Origin: Pedobacter puniceum
GTDB taxonomy: Bacteria > Bacteroidota > Bacteroidia > Sphingobacteriales > Sphingobacteriaceae
NCBI RefSeq assembly: GCF_009674685.1
Contig: NZ_WKJI01000002.1
Span: 930,001-994,000 of the forward strand
Length of the DNA: 64,000 nt
Direction: 5' to 3'
Shown: in pieces, positions 1 through 10,800 of the stretch
Position numbering within the stretch: the stretch's first letter is position 1
How the letters are laid out: each line of letters opens with the position of its first letter
Notes under the pieces: generated by a model
What the model was told of the DNA's origin: nothing
Database searches by the model: none
What the model saw: only the letters and a program-made list of their open reading frames with translations
Made by a program: the position numbers and the translations under genes

Positions 1-322
1 GCAAGTTCCAATTAGAATTGTATTGGTATCCTTTAGGATCTTTATAAAACCATAGCTTACAAACCCCAAACCCTAAACTATCTAATTTTTTTGCTCCCTC
101 TACCAAAAAAGGTTCTTTGGTAAAAAAGTATTTCCCCCCAACATGGGTAGCGCCAATCATATCCTTAATATTAGCAGGTATTACTATACCTCTTAAGGGT
201 TTATTTTTCTCAATAATGCTTAAAACATCAGCATCATTTAGTTTAGCTTTGGTTTGAGCTATTGTACTGTAAGTTAAAAAACAGCAGTACAGCGCTAATA
301 TTTTCTTTGTAAATCCCATCAT
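1..322 (-). CDS. Partial secreted protein, probable TIM-barrel glycosidase of unassigned family (C-terminus outside window)
   Basis: About 107 residues are visible, starting at an ATG at 322 (a second ATG follows at 319) and running off the left edge. The N-terminus is a signal peptide ending near YSTIAQ. The following segment contains IGATHVGGKYF and then a helix leading to GFGVCKLWFYKD. This resembles the segment LGTHAISGSYK...MGSNILKISLGK of the lipoprotein at 5000-6352, and the pattern suits the first strand-helix-strand unit of a TIM-barrel glycosidase. The gene starts 1 nt after the stop of the GH2 gene, so the two are surely co-transcribed and belong to the same PUL. Being a glycosidase is inference from this resemblance and context. 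The catalytic region is not in the window. Confidence 0.6.
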   Translation of the reverse strand, partial: MMGFTKKILALYCCFLTYSTIAQTKAKLNDADVLSIIEKNKPLRGIVIPANIKDMIGATHVGGKYFFTKEPFLVEGAKKLDSLGFGVCKLWFYKDPKGYQYNSNWNL

Positions 323-323
323 A

Positions 324-3206
324 TTAATTAGTTGAAGCAATTTTAATATTATTTGTGTTTTGGATGTTATAGCCATCTACAGCAATTTCTACTTCTTTAT
401 TTTGATATGGATACTCAACTTTAATTTTGCGAGTTTCGCCTGGTAATAAATTAAAATATCCATCAGAGAAATAAGCAGGTAAAATAATTTCTTTAGTCTG
501 GCTATCTTTAAGATTTAACTTAATGGCAATTGCCGGAACTGATGATTTATTAGTTATGGTAAAATAGGTCTCAGAAGATTCTGCCTTTTTAGTGCTTGTT
601 ACATTAATTCCCAATTTTGCACTTTCTAAATCATTAAAAGCCAAGAAATTGCCAACATTTTTATTGTTTTTCCAATAATCATTATCAGATATAATATTAC
701 CGTTTTTATCTTTTAAAATTAATCTTACCAAATAATTGTTTGGTAAATTGGCAGGTAATGTGGCTTTAAATGCTTTATTTAATTGATTACTTAAGATATT
801 TAAATTTGCTTTTTGTGTAAAGATTGATTTACCTTTCAAATCAAATACTTCTAAAGTTACTACCGCATTTTGTATAGATTTTAAAGATGTATTTACAACT
901 ACAACCTGACTGTCGTTCAAATTCATTTGTACATGTATAGGTTCACAAGCTTTTTGAGAGGCGAAGTAAGAGCCAAAAGTTTCAAAATCCCATGAATAAA
1001 CTTGCCAAATCATACTTGGCCATGCAGGGTGGGTCATCCAAAGTAATAAACCACTAGTGTTATTCCACAACTTGCTATTCCAAGCCTCAAACATATGCCT
1101 ATGGCTATCATAGTTTACCATTTGTGCCTTTTTAGTAAATTCTTCTAAACTTGCAGAAGGTCCATACAGTGAATCAATTGTTTTAAGATATGGTTTTTGC
1201 CCGAAATGTAAATCGTGATAGTACCATACATCACTTATAGGCCAAACATCTTCTTTTGCCATCATTTTACGCATAGAAGCTGCCGTAGGAATAGATGGAG
1301 TGCCTAATTCTGTACTAAATCCATCGGCAAGTTTGTTAAAGTAAATCATGGGATGTTTTTGAAAGTCCCATGGACCACTATTTCTTAAATTTAATGATCT
1401 AGAATTTCCTTGATATAAACGAGTTCCGTCTTCTTTAGCGATTAAAGTGGCCAATTGTAAATCTAAACTTTTAGGAGCATAACCTTCGTTTCTTGGGCAC
1501 CAAACAGCAATTGAAGCATGATTTCTGTAACGCTTAACTACATCAATGGCATTATCCATAAACAAATGTTCATCCGATACATCTAGGTTATAGCCTAAGG
1601 TAGAAATCCAGAAGTCGTTCCAAACTAACATTCCGTATTCATCACATAAATCAAAAAATACTTCTTCTGTACTTTCACCAGTCCAGTTTCTAATCATGTT
1701 AAAATTAGCATCTTTATGTAGCTTAAAAGCAGGTTCTAGTTGTGCCCTAGACACTCTTTTCATGGCATCATCCATACCCCAGTTTCCGCCTTTGCAATAT
1801 ATTTTTTGTCCGTTTACCTTTATTACCAGAAAAGGAGCAGTACCAGTTTCTGTACTAGGTGTTAGAAGATTTGGATTTACATTTGGTAATAATGAAGGAA
1901 TAGAAACTTGTCTTGCTAATTCTCTTCTGTTAGCATTATCAAAAATTGGAGCTCCTGATTTTAGTGCGTTTATAGGATTAAATTCTACTCTTTTTGCTGG
2001 TTCTGATGGTACATCAACCGTTAAATCATAAGTATACTCTCTTACTCCAAAACGAACTAATTTTTCATCAGAAATCTTTCCGTTTATAGCAACTGTTAAG
2101 TTTAAATGATATAACTCTGGCTTGCCATAGCCATTAGGCCACCACAAACGAGGGTTCTTCATTTTTAATTGCGGAAATTGATCTGGCGAAAAAGAAACCT
2201 TTTTTGTTTCATCAGCTTTTAATTCAACCTCTTGTGAGAATTTTATTTCTCCAATTTTACCCGTTACTACAACTTTTTGATTGGTTTTTGATTGGTTAAC
2301 AAGCTCAGTGCTGATAAAAATATTAGCCTTTGAGGTATCTGGAAGTGGTAAATCTGTTACTACGTGAGGATTTAATATAGTTACATCATCAACTAATTTA
2401 AGTCTTACATCCTGCCAAATACCAATATTTCTATCTCTAATACCTGGCATCCAATCCCAACCTTCTGATGCGATAAAAGTAGGACCATCTAAAGTTAAAA
2501 GACCTCCGTTTGGACCACGTCCGGCACTAGGAGATTCTTCGTGAGGAATACCCGGATTTGGTGGAGGAATAATTCTTACTGCAATTGCATTTTCTTCTTT
2601 AGTGTTTAAATATTTTGTAATATCATAGCTACCTCTTTTAAAAGCGCCATTAATTTTTCCTAATAATTTGCCGTTTATCCAAATATCAGCTTGGTAATTA
2701 ATTCCATTGAAAACCAATAAAACATTCTTTTTGTTGCTAAGGTCTGGTGTTTTAAAAGTAGTTCTATACCACCAGTTTTGTCTTGATAAATCTTCCGGAA
2801 TAGCCAAATTGTTTAAACCAAAGTATGGGTCTGGGTAGACACCTTGGTTTACTAATGTTGTTAAAACAGTACCTGGGACGGTTGCATTATACCATTTTGA
2901 TGTACTTAAACTTGGGCTAGAAACATATGCGCCAGAACCATTAATTTCTGATGCTTGTATCATTTCCCAACCACCTGTAATTTCAAATTCATTATTGTTT
3001 AATGGTTTTAAAACAGTAACCGCATTTACTTTTTCTTTCTTTTGAGGAAAAACAACAGGCACCTTAGATTTTGGAAGCGTAGCAGGATCTTGTGGTTGAG
3101 ACAAACCATAATTTAGTTTGTCTTGAGCAACTGCAACCGAAAAAGCAAACATTAAACAACTAGAAATAGCTGTTTTTTTTAATTTAAAAAAGTTGTCTTT
3201 TAACAT
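324..3206 (-). CDS. Glycoside hydrolase family 2 protein (endo-beta-mannosidase / exo-beta-glucosaminidase-like)
   Basis: A 960-residue periplasmic or secreted exo-type glycosidase with an N-terminal signal peptide ending near VAVAQD. The jelly-roll N-domain carries WYNATVPGTVLTTLV and NWWYRTTFK, and the Ig-like part GWDWMPGIRDRNIGIW. The TIM barrel begins near CKGGNWGMDDA and includes NFNMIRNW. The presumed acid/base is E574 in WCPRNEG and the presumed nucleophile E633 in FSTELGTPS. A C-terminal beta domain follows. This layout and these motifs match the GH2 branch that holds mannosylglycoprotein endo-beta-mannosidase and CsxA exo-glucosaminidase rather than LacZ. Beside a sulfatase it probably trims a desulfated amino- or manno-configured sugar. 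The exact sugar cannot be read from the sequence. Confidence 0.85.
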   Translation of the reverse strand: MLKDNFFKLKKTAISSCLMFAFSVAVAQDKLNYGLSQPQDPATLPKSKVPVVFPQKKEKVNAVTVLKPLNNNEFEITGGWEMIQASEINGSGAYVSSPSLSTSKWYNATVPGTVLTTLVNQGVYPDPYFGLNNLAIPEDLSRQNWWYRTTFKTPDLSNKKNVLLVFNGINYQADIWINGKLLGKINGAFKRGSYDITKYLNTKEENAIAVRIIPPPNPGIPHEESPSAGRGPNGGLLTLDGPTFIASEGWDWMPGIRDRNIGIWQDVRLKLVDDVTILNPHVVTDLPLPDTSKANIFISTELVNQSKTNQKVVVTGKIGEIKFSQEVELKADETKKVSFSPDQFPQLKMKNPRLWWPNGYGKPELYHLNLTVAINGKISDEKLVRFGVREYTYDLTVDVPSEPAKRVEFNPINALKSGAPIFDNANRRELARQVSIPSLLPNVNPNLLTPSTETGTAPFLVIKVNGQKIYCKGGNWGMDDAMKRVSRAQLEPAFKLHKDANFNMIRNWTGESTEEVFFDLCDEYGMLVWNDFWISTLGYNLDVSDEHLFMDNAIDVVKRYRNHASIAVWCPRNEGYAPKSLDLQLATLIAKEDGTRLYQGNSRSLNLRNSGPWDFQKHPMIYFNKLADGFSTELGTPSIPTAASMRKMMAKEDVWPISDVWYYHDLHFGQKPYLKTIDSLYGPSASLEEFTKKAQMVNYDSHRHMFEAWNSKLWNNTSGLLLWMTHPAWPSMIWQVYSWDFETFGSYFASQKACEPIHVQMNLNDSQVVVVNTSLKSIQNAVVTLEVFDLKGKSIFTQKANLNILSNQLNKAFKATLPANLPNNYLVRLILKDKNGNIISDNDYWKNNKNVGNFLAFNDLESAKLGINVTSTKKAESSETYFTITNKSSVPAIAIKLNLKDSQTKEIILPAYFSDGYFNLLPGETRKIKVEYPYQNKEVEIAVDGYNIQNTNNIKIASTN

Positions 3207-3342
3207 GGTGTTGGAAAAATTATATTAAAAAAATTTTATAGAGACACTGTTTCAGCGCTCTTTTAAAAACATCAATAAGGTGTAATTTTTAGATTATGTA
3301 TTGGTCAAAATTTGTATCACAAAAAATGACTTATGTTGTCTT

Positions 3343-3375
3343 AAAAAGTCGTTCTTTTAAATCAGAACGACCTTT
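3343..3375 (-). terminator. Intrinsic terminator between sulfatase and GH2 genes
   Basis: An 8-bp perfect stem (GTCGTTCT at 3348-3355 with AGAACGAC at 3364-3371) is followed on the minus strand by a T run (TTTTTAAG). It lies just after the sulfatase stop and 137 nt before the GH2 start. It should end or reduce transcription from the upstream PUL genes, so GH2 and the partial gene after it probably have their own promoter. Confidence 0.7.
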
Positions 3376-3391
3376 TATCTTAGATTTAATT

Positions 3392-4954
3392 TTAATGCTG
3401 TGCTCCCGGAGCTTCTGTTTTTTCTCTCATGAGATATGATGGAAATTGTGCTGCTGGCGAGCCAAATTCATATCTTAAAATACTTTGACCTCCTCTATCA
3501 GGATTTAGTGGAATAAACATACCTCCTGTTTCAGTTAATTGTTTAAACAGCTCGGTATTCATCTCTTTTACAACTGATTTATATTTAGGATTTCTAATTA
3601 GATTTTTGGTTTCTAATGGGTCTTCAACCAAGTCATATAATTCATCAGTATCCCATATTCCGGTATAGTGTATATATTTATAACGCTCGCCTCTAAGTGC
3701 ATGAATAGTAGGTGTTTGAGGGTAATTGCGCTCCCAGTAATACTCATACAATAAACCATTTCTCCATGGTTGGTCTTCGCCTTTTAAGAAAGGTAAAAAG
3801 CTTTTTCCATCCATATAACTAGGAGCTTTTAAACCAGCTGCCTCTAGGAAAGTAGATGCTACATCAATATTTGCTACTACTTGTTTTACTACAGTTCCTG
3901 GTTTAATAATTTCTGGGCAGTGAGCCAGCATGGGTACTCGCATAGAGGCCTCATATGCTACACGCTTATCAATAAGTCCATGTTCTCCAAACTGGAAGCC
4001 ATTATCACCCATGTAAACAATTAGGGTAGACTCTAGCAGATTTTGCTTCTTTAAATAATCTATAATTCTACCAACAGATTCATCTACACTGTAAAGTGTT
4101 TCTGCATATCTTTTATAGTATTCTCCAATATTTAAGTTGCTATGATATGGGAATTCTACACCATGCCATGAATTACGTTGATTTTGTAACCACATTGGTG
4201 CACCTTGATGTGTACCAACATTCATGTTAAGTGGAGGGTTAAAGGCTAAATCGCCGGACATTCCTTTGTACTTATCCTCTGGAATAAAATCTGCATGTAC
4301 ACCTTTATGTGATAAATAAAGCATAAAAGGCTTTTTAGCATCTCTTTTATCTAAGAATTCTAAAGCATAGTCGGTTAATTCTGTAGTAATGTATCCTTTT
4401 TGTTTAACCCGATTACCATTTACATTTAATCCATTTTTTTCAGGTAAATAAGACCCTTGGCCTTTAAAAGAAACCCAATAATCAAAACCTCTTTGCGGAT
4501 TATCAAATTCTCCGCCCATGTGCCATTTACCAATCATTGCAGTTTGGTAACCTACTTTTTGCAAGTATTGAGGGTAAAAAACTAAGTCTTTAGATACCGG
4601 ATTATTATTGTCAACTACTTTATGTTTATGGGCGTATATACCTGTTAAAATTGAAGCCCTAGATGGCGAACATAATGAGGTGGTAACAAATGCATTAGGC
4701 AAATAAGCACCATTTGAAGCAAGAAAATCAAGATGAGGAGTTTTTATAAATGATTGAGCTTTTAGAAAACCTAAAGCATCAAAGCGATGATCATCAGTCA
4801 GAATAAAAACAATATTTCTTGGTTTTACTCCCGAGTTCTTAATTAGTTTTAATGAGCCATCCTTTTGTTGCACAGCAGCAGATTGCCCGTTCGCAATTTT
4901 GAATTGAACGATTAATAAGGCAATGTAAAACAGTTTAATTTTTATGTGTTTCAT
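3392..4954 (-). CDS. Sulfatase (formylglycine-dependent, S1 family)
   Basis: A 520-residue exported sulfatase with a signal peptide ending near KIANGQ. The alkaline-phosphatase-fold metal site begins at ILTDDH (D54, D55). The maturation motif is CSPSR with C95 as the residue converted to formylglycine. Further sulfatase features are KWHMGG and MGDNGFQFGEHG, which contributes more metal-binding D/N residues. The overall layout, including a C-terminal RYKYIHYTGIWDTDELYDL segment, resembles N-acetylglucosamine-6-sulfatase and mucin-desulfating enzymes of class S1, but the subfamily is a guess. It requires a formylglycine-generating or anSME-type activator encoded elsewhere. Its place between glycosidase genes suggests it removes sulfate from the PUL's glycan before the GH2 enzyme acts. 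Confidence 0.92.
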   Translation of the reverse strand: MKHIKIKLFYIALLIVQFKIANGQSAAVQQKDGSLKLIKNSGVKPRNIVFILTDDHRFDALGFLKAQSFIKTPHLDFLASNGAYLPNAFVTTSLCSPSRASILTGIYAHKHKVVDNNNPVSKDLVFYPQYLQKVGYQTAMIGKWHMGGEFDNPQRGFDYWVSFKGQGSYLPEKNGLNVNGNRVKQKGYITTELTDYALEFLDKRDAKKPFMLYLSHKGVHADFIPEDKYKGMSGDLAFNPPLNMNVGTHQGAPMWLQNQRNSWHGVEFPYHSNLNIGEYYKRYAETLYSVDESVGRIIDYLKKQNLLESTLIVYMGDNGFQFGEHGLIDKRVAYEASMRVPMLAHCPEIIKPGTVVKQVVANIDVASTFLEAAGLKAPSYMDGKSFLPFLKGEDQPWRNGLLYEYYWERNYPQTPTIHALRGERYKYIHYTGIWDTDELYDLVEDPLETKNLIRNPKYKSVVKEMNTELFKQLTETGGMFIPLNPDRGGQSILRYEFGSPAAQFPSYLMREKTEAPGAQH

Positions 4955-4999
4955 AAATCCTATTTGAAAATTTTCTATTATTAAAAACTTACTAAAACA

Positions 5000-6352
5000 T
5001 TAAAGTGTAGCTAATACTTCAATTGCTTTAGCTCTAAACTGTTCTGAATTTGGATAAGCATTGTTCTTGAGCTTTTCTTCCTTAAGGTAAGTATTCATTT
5101 TTTGATAAAAATTCTGATGTAAAAAGTATAACCTTGTTTTCTCTCCTTGTTCATTAATCAATGACATATGCTTAGAAGCTTTAGTAACATCATCATACTC
5201 ATTATTATACATTTGCCAGTGCAAGGCAAAGGGTAGGTTTAGCTCAAATGATATCTTCATAATTTCTTTACTTTCTTCAAATTGTTGTTGGAAAGTAGCA
5301 GGTCTTGAGGATTCTGCTTGATAACCGTATTCTCCTATGAAAACTCTTCTAGAAAACGGCAGTGAAGATTTAGGTTGAAGCTTTGATTCTAAATAATTAA
5401 AAATAGCCGTTAAGTCGCTCTTTTTTCTAGCATAAGTTTTATCCTTAATAGCTTCATAACTAGAATACGATATTAAATCTACATTTACCTGAGGTATAAC
5501 AGATTGTGCAACGCAGGGTTGTCCATTCATGCCTTTTTCAACTAAATTAGCCTCTATGTAATGATACATATAAACATTTTTAGAGGTTGATGCAGCTTTA
5601 GCATCATCAATAGCTTTTTGTCTTATCTGAAACCATTTGGCCATGTTGTTTAAAACGGCTGTAGAAGGCGTTGCATTACGGTCATAATTAGGAATTAATA
5701 ACCAATCTCCCTCCCAGTTTCCAATTAAAAATGTTTTTCCTGAATTGTTGTATCTATTAAGGATATAGGTAGCAAAATTGTACATTTCATCATATAAAAT
5801 TTTCTCATTTGCTCTACTAAGGTTATTCTTCCAATCAACATTTGTTAAAGTATGAACCCAAAAGAAAATGTACTTGAAATCTAAATCACATGCTATTTTA
5901 TAAGCAGCATTATTTGCAAAAAGATCTAAGGTAGTTTTACTAGCAACCGCTTCTCTAATTCCATAAGTTTCAGGTGAGTTTTTACCCAAAGAAATTTTAA
6001 GAATATTAGAGCCCATTTCTCTTACTTTTTGTGCCTGTTCAAGTAAACCATTACTGTTGGTTAATTTATAACTTCCTGATATAGCATGCGTACCTAGTAT
6101 AAAATTATAAGGCTCACGCTCAACAAATAGATCCTTAAGAACTAATTTTTTTTCTTCCTCTGTAGCTACTTTCTTACATGAAAATAATACCACTGTTGTG
6201 GTCAACAATATTGTTGTAAGTAATTGCACACGATGTTTTACAACTTTTTGGAAAGGAGCAATCAATACAAGTGAAACTTCTTGAAGAAGCATCTTTGAAT
6301 TTGTTTTAACTTGACAAAGTTTGCTTAAAGTAGAAAGATAATTTCGTTTCAT
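5000..6352 (-). CDS. Lipoprotein with TIM-barrel glycosidase-like features, family not recognised
   Basis: 450 residues. A long N-terminus leads to a hydrophobic stretch and the lipobox VVLFSC (C59), so the mature protein is an outer-membrane or periplasmic lipoprotein. The ATG at 6292 (residue 21) may be the real start, giving a signal peptide of more normal length. The body shows LGTHAISGSYK near residue 86, an aromatic strand FKYIFFWVHTL near 159, LIGNWEGDW with E214, and VFIGEYGYQAE with E341. A Glu after the middle strand and a Glu in GEYG about 127 residues later is the arrangement of acid/base and nucleophile in clan GH-A enzymes. I do not recognise a named family. The N-terminal barrel unit resembles the partial gene at 1-322. 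The sulfatase lies 45 nt downstream. Confidence 0.7.
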   Translation of the reverse strand: MKRNYLSTLSKLCQVKTNSKMLLQEVSLVLIAPFQKVVKHRVQLLTTILLTTTVVLFSCKKVATEEEKKLVLKDLFVEREPYNFILGTHAISGSYKLTNSNGLLEQAQKVREMGSNILKISLGKNSPETYGIREAVASKTTLDLFANNAAYKIACDLDFKYIFFWVHTLTNVDWKNNLSRANEKILYDEMYNFATYILNRYNNSGKTFLIGNWEGDWLLIPNYDRNATPSTAVLNNMAKWFQIRQKAIDDAKAASTSKNVYMYHYIEANLVEKGMNGQPCVAQSVIPQVNVDLISYSSYEAIKDKTYARKKSDLTAIFNYLESKLQPKSSLPFSRRVFIGEYGYQAESSRPATFQQQFEESKEIMKISFELNLPFALHWQMYNNEYDDVTKASKHMSLINEQGEKTRLYFLHQNFYQKMNTYLKEEKLKNNAYPNSEQFRAKAIEVLATL

Positions 6353-6403
6353 TAAGTTCGAATTAGGTTAATAATCAGGGTTTTTTTGCATATCACAGAA
6401 TAC

Positions 6404-7699
6404 TTATTTCAAAAACTTTTGATTAATGATTTCACTTTCTGTAGTGTATCTTAAAACATGTATTCCGTTTTGAAGTGTAGCGGGTAAAGAAAACGTATTG
6501 TAGCCTTTATTTACTTCAACTAAGGTTTCTGATAATTTACGTCCAGAAATATCAAAAAGCTGTAGTTTGCCTTTGGTGTTATTTGCTGAGGAAAGCGTGA
6601 TTTTTACATCTGACGGATTTGCGTAAATAGAAAGCTGTGAGGCCGCAATTTTTGAATTTACTGAAATCACATCTGACTCAGATGTTTTGCCATCAAAATC
6701 ATGCTGTATTAATTTGTAATAATTAGTTCCGGCAAATGGGTTTTCATCTACTAAACTGTAGTTTTTTACGCTTGTGCTATTGCCAGCACCGTCAACTTTA
6801 GCTATTACTGTAAATTTTTTGCCATCAGCAGAACGCAATACTTCAAAGTAATCATTGTCTTGTTCTGAAGCAGTTTCCCAGTTTAATAAAACATTTTGAT
6901 CTACTGCTTTACCAGTGAAAGATGTTAAACTTATGGGTAAAGTTAATGGTAATGATGTTATAGAGATATTATCAAAGTCAAAAGTTCCAGCTAAAGTTTG
7001 ACCAGGTATGGTAAATTTGAAACTAGATAAAGTGGATGTAGTTGCAGAAGCGGTTCCCTCATTTACCTCCAAATTATTACCAACCCAAATATCAAATCTA
7101 TCGTCGCCAACGGTTGCCACTGTTGAACCATCAGGAGCAATATATGATTTTGAAGCACCCGAATTGTTCGCAACAAGAGTAATGGTTTGAGTTCCACTGT
7201 AAAGTGTTCCCACTGGTGTTGTGGCCCCATTACCTGATACAAACCAACTATTTACTGTAGTTGATGAGTGTGTTATTGCTATTCTGCTATGAAAATTTGT
7301 TCCAACAACAGCATCTCCTGTTATTGTGCTTCCAATTAAAAAATTCACATTGGGTGAAGTTTGAAAAAGGCTAGCGTTTGAAACGGTATAGTTAAATTTA
7401 CACTGAACTAAGTCTATGTTGGCGCTTCCAAATCCGCTGGTACGAATAGCATAAAAAGGATTATTACTAGCGGACCCTGCTGTTGTTTTAACAACTCTCA
7501 ATGCATTATTAGTTATTGATGGGGTAGAGGTAGTAGTGTTGCCACTAACAATAGCTGTAAATTTATCTGATGCCGAACCATCAACATAATCTGCTACAAC
7601 ACCTCCAGCAGAAAAATCTTGACTAAATAAAGTTGTTTGTGCATTTGCTTTGATTCCGAAATAGAATACAAGTGCCGAGATAAGTAAAGTTTTTTTCAT
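6404..7699 (-). CDS. Secreted protein with type IX secretion C-terminal sorting domain
   Basis: 431 residues with a signal peptide ending near IKANAQ. Residues about 21-255 form a Thr/Ser/Asn-rich beta domain with no recognisable enzyme motif. The segment LPISLTSFTGKAVDQNVLLNWETASEQDNDYFEVLRS (about 255-292, described here only by its pattern) is the FN3-like module that commonly precedes Por secretion tails. The C-terminus (about 350-431) has the type A sorting-domain pattern: YANPSD, LQLFDISGRKL, and a final GIHVLRYTTESEIINQKFLK. It is therefore exported by the type IX system to the cell surface or medium. It sits between the PUL regulator and the putative glycosidases, and may be a glycan-binding or extracellular accessory protein, but its function is unknown. 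Confidence 0.8.
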   Translation of the reverse strand: MKKTLLISALVFYFGIKANAQTTLFSQDFSAGGVVADYVDGSASDKFTAIVSGNTTTSTPSITNNALRVVKTTAGSASNNPFYAIRTSGFGSANIDLVQCKFNYTVSNASLFQTSPNVNFLIGSTITGDAVVGTNFHSRIAITHSSTTVNSWFVSGNGATTPVGTLYSGTQTITLVANNSGASKSYIAPDGSTVATVGDDRFDIWVGNNLEVNEGTASATTSTLSSFKFTIPGQTLAGTFDFDNISITSLPLTLPISLTSFTGKAVDQNVLLNWETASEQDNDYFEVLRSADGKKFTVIAKVDGAGNSTSVKNYSLVDENPFAGTNYYKLIQHDFDGKTSESDVISVNSKIAASQLSIYANPSDVKITLSSANNTKGKLQLFDISGRKLSETLVEVNKGYNTFSLPATLQNGIHVLRYTTESEIINQKFLK

Positions 7700-7836
7700 T
7701 TTTTTAGGATTAATTGGTACGGTTTACATTAAAAAAAGTGTTTTTAATGATTACAATTTTACGTGTATCCTAAAATGAGTTATTGTACTATAGTATTTAA
7801 ATGTTATATACTAGTCCTAAACTATTAACTATACTT

Positions 7837-10800
7837 TTAATTTAGTGGTAACTTATGATTTGCCCTATATTCTGCAGGTGAGCAGTTATACTTCTTTTTG
7901 AATTCTCGGTAAAAGTAAGATAGATTGCTGAAGCCTGTTTTATAAAATATTTCTAAAACTGTAAGCTCAGAATTTTTTAATAGTTCGGTTGCTTTTTGCA
8001 AACGAATACTTTTAATCAATTCTCCTGGTGTCATATTAGACAAAGCTTTAAGCTTTTTATAGAAGTTAGCCTTGCTCATCCCTAGCTTATTTTCAAGATA
8101 AACAGCATCTAAACTTTCATCATCCATTTTCTCTTCTATTAGAGCTATAGTTTGCTCTAAAAATTCTTTGTCATTGTGTTTCATTCCAACATCAGGAATT
8201 TTTATTGGAGATTGATCTTTATTAAACAAATCATGCAATCTTTGTTGATATTCCAATAATTTCCTCACCCTTAACAATAAATTTTCTGTATGAAATGGTT
8301 TAGGGAGGTAAGCATCAGCACCAACTTCATAACCTTCATTTTGCTGTTCAATAGTGCCTCTAGCAGATAAAATAATAAATGGAATGTGGCATGTTTCTGG
8401 AGTATTTTTAATGATATTACAAACTTCTAAGCCACTCATGTCAGGCATCATAATATCACTTATGATAAGGTTAGGGATTATTTTCCTAACTATGTCTAAT
8501 GCTTTTTTACCATTATCGGCCTCATATACATTGTAAACATCTTTTAAAACATCTTTTAATAAGTACCTAATTGAAGGCTCGTCTTCAATAATTAGAATAC
8601 TCTTCTTTTCTTGGTTTTCAACGCTACTTAAAACCGCTTGCTTATTATTGTCTAATATAATTTTATCTTCAGTGCTATTTTGTTCAATAGCCATAGAAGT
8701 TAATAAATAAGACGGAGTATCTAATCTATCTTTACTGTGCTTAAGTTTCTCTTCCTCCGCAGGAATATAGTTTAGCGGTAATTGTACTGTGAAGAAAATC
8801 CAGTTATTTTCTGATGAAACAGCTATTTTTCCTTTTAACAGGTTAACCAATTCTCTAGTAAATGCTAAACCAATACCAGAGCTTATTTTGCTTTGTTGAG
8901 TATCATCTACAACAAAAAATCTGTCAAACAAATTTGATAACTCTTCTTCAGATAAATTATATCCAGAATTTGATACCTTAATTTCTAATTGTTGATTTTC
9001 TAAATTTTTAGCTACAGAAAACTGAATAGTATTACCAGCATGCGTATGTTTAAATGCGTTTGAAAGTAAATTAAAAATAATTTTCTCTAGTTTATCCTTA
9101 TCTATCCAGATTTCTATATTAGGCTCTATATAAGCACTATAGTGAAATTTATTTTGATCATTTACATGTAGAAAAAGCTCAGAAATATTAGTTAGAAGTG
9201 TACTGATATTTACAAAACTATAATGGTTTTTTAGATGTCCTGCTTCAGCTTTTCTAAACTCTAAAAGCTGATAAACCAAATAGTTTAAACGAGAGGCCTG
9301 CTGATTTACAATGGAAAGAAAATAATTATGCCCTTGCTTAGTATCTGTTTTTGCTTTAAGAAAATAGCGTTCAAGAGAGCCTAATATCAGCGTTAAAGGT
9401 GTTTGCAATTCATGAGCGATATTGGTGAAGAAGTTAAGTTGTTCTTGATGAACCTCTTCGTCTTTCTCTCTCAACATATGCTCCATAGATAATTCATATT
9501 GCATTTTCACCTTATTTCTTCTGTATATATAAAATACATAAAGGCCTGATGCAATAATGATGAAGTAGCCTAAAAAAGCTACCCAAGTAAGCCAAAAATA
9601 TTGCTTTATTTGAAGATTAAAAGCTACAACTTCGTTTGTCCAAACACCACTTTCATTAGACCATTTTACTTTTAGAGTGTAATTACCCGGCGGGATGTTA
9701 CTATAAGTAATTTTATTGTCTTTACTTAGGTAATGCCATACTTTATCATTCCCTTCTAAAAAATAGCTATAATTAGATTTTTCAGAATCTATGTAATCTA
9801 TCGCTTTTATTCTTAGTTCGAAAAAGTTATCACCCGGCGATAAAATATATTCTTTTGTACGGGCATTACTTTTTGCGCTTAAAATATTAAACTGTGATTC
9901 TTCTTGTGGTAATCCTGCCATCTGAATCTCACTTAGCAGCAAATTAGGCTGATAATTATTAGTTTTTATATTCTTCGGAAGAAAATAATTAAATCCATAA
10001 ATTCCACCAAAAAACAAATAGCCTTCACTATTTTTCCAGACAGCATTATCACTAAACTCATCACTCTGTAGGCCATCTGATGCTTTAAACCTTACTATTT
10101 GTAAAGATTGAGGATGAATTTTTACTAAACCTTTGTTGGTACTTGCCCAAATAAAACCTTCATTATCTTGTGTAATAGTATGGACGGTATTGTTTGGCAA
10201 GCCATTTTCTTTAGTGATTTTTTTAAAGACAGGTTTTTCTTTATTTAAATCTTTTTCTTCAATGTAGTTTAAACCATAACTTGTGCCTATCCACAGCTTA
10301 TTCGTTTTATCCTTATATAGAGAAAGAACATCATTATTTGAAAGACTATTTTTATAAGAAAAAGCATTGATAGTTCTAAAAGTCTTCGTTTTTTTATTAA
10401 AAATACTCAATCCACCATACCGGCAGCCTACATAAAGCTGATTGTTACCACCATTCTCTAAAGTATAAATTACATTATTGCCAGGGCCAAATCTGTTACC
10501 CGTATATGGATACTTTCTTAAATATTGTATAGTGGGTAAACCAGTCTTATTCCTTCTAATTTTAAGATGAATTAAACCATAAGTTTCTAAGCCTAACCAA
10601 ACAGAGCTGTCTTGATCTATTAAAATACTATGGACAGAGTTAAAAGAAGAGTAGTTATTATTCCCTAAAACTTTATCCCAAGTGTACCATTTTTTTTGTT
10701 GCAAATCATACAAGGTAACACCTAGTGCATCAGAACCTATATAAACAAAATCATCTTTCCCTTTTTGGATAGAATAAACACAGTTGTCTAATAAACCTGA

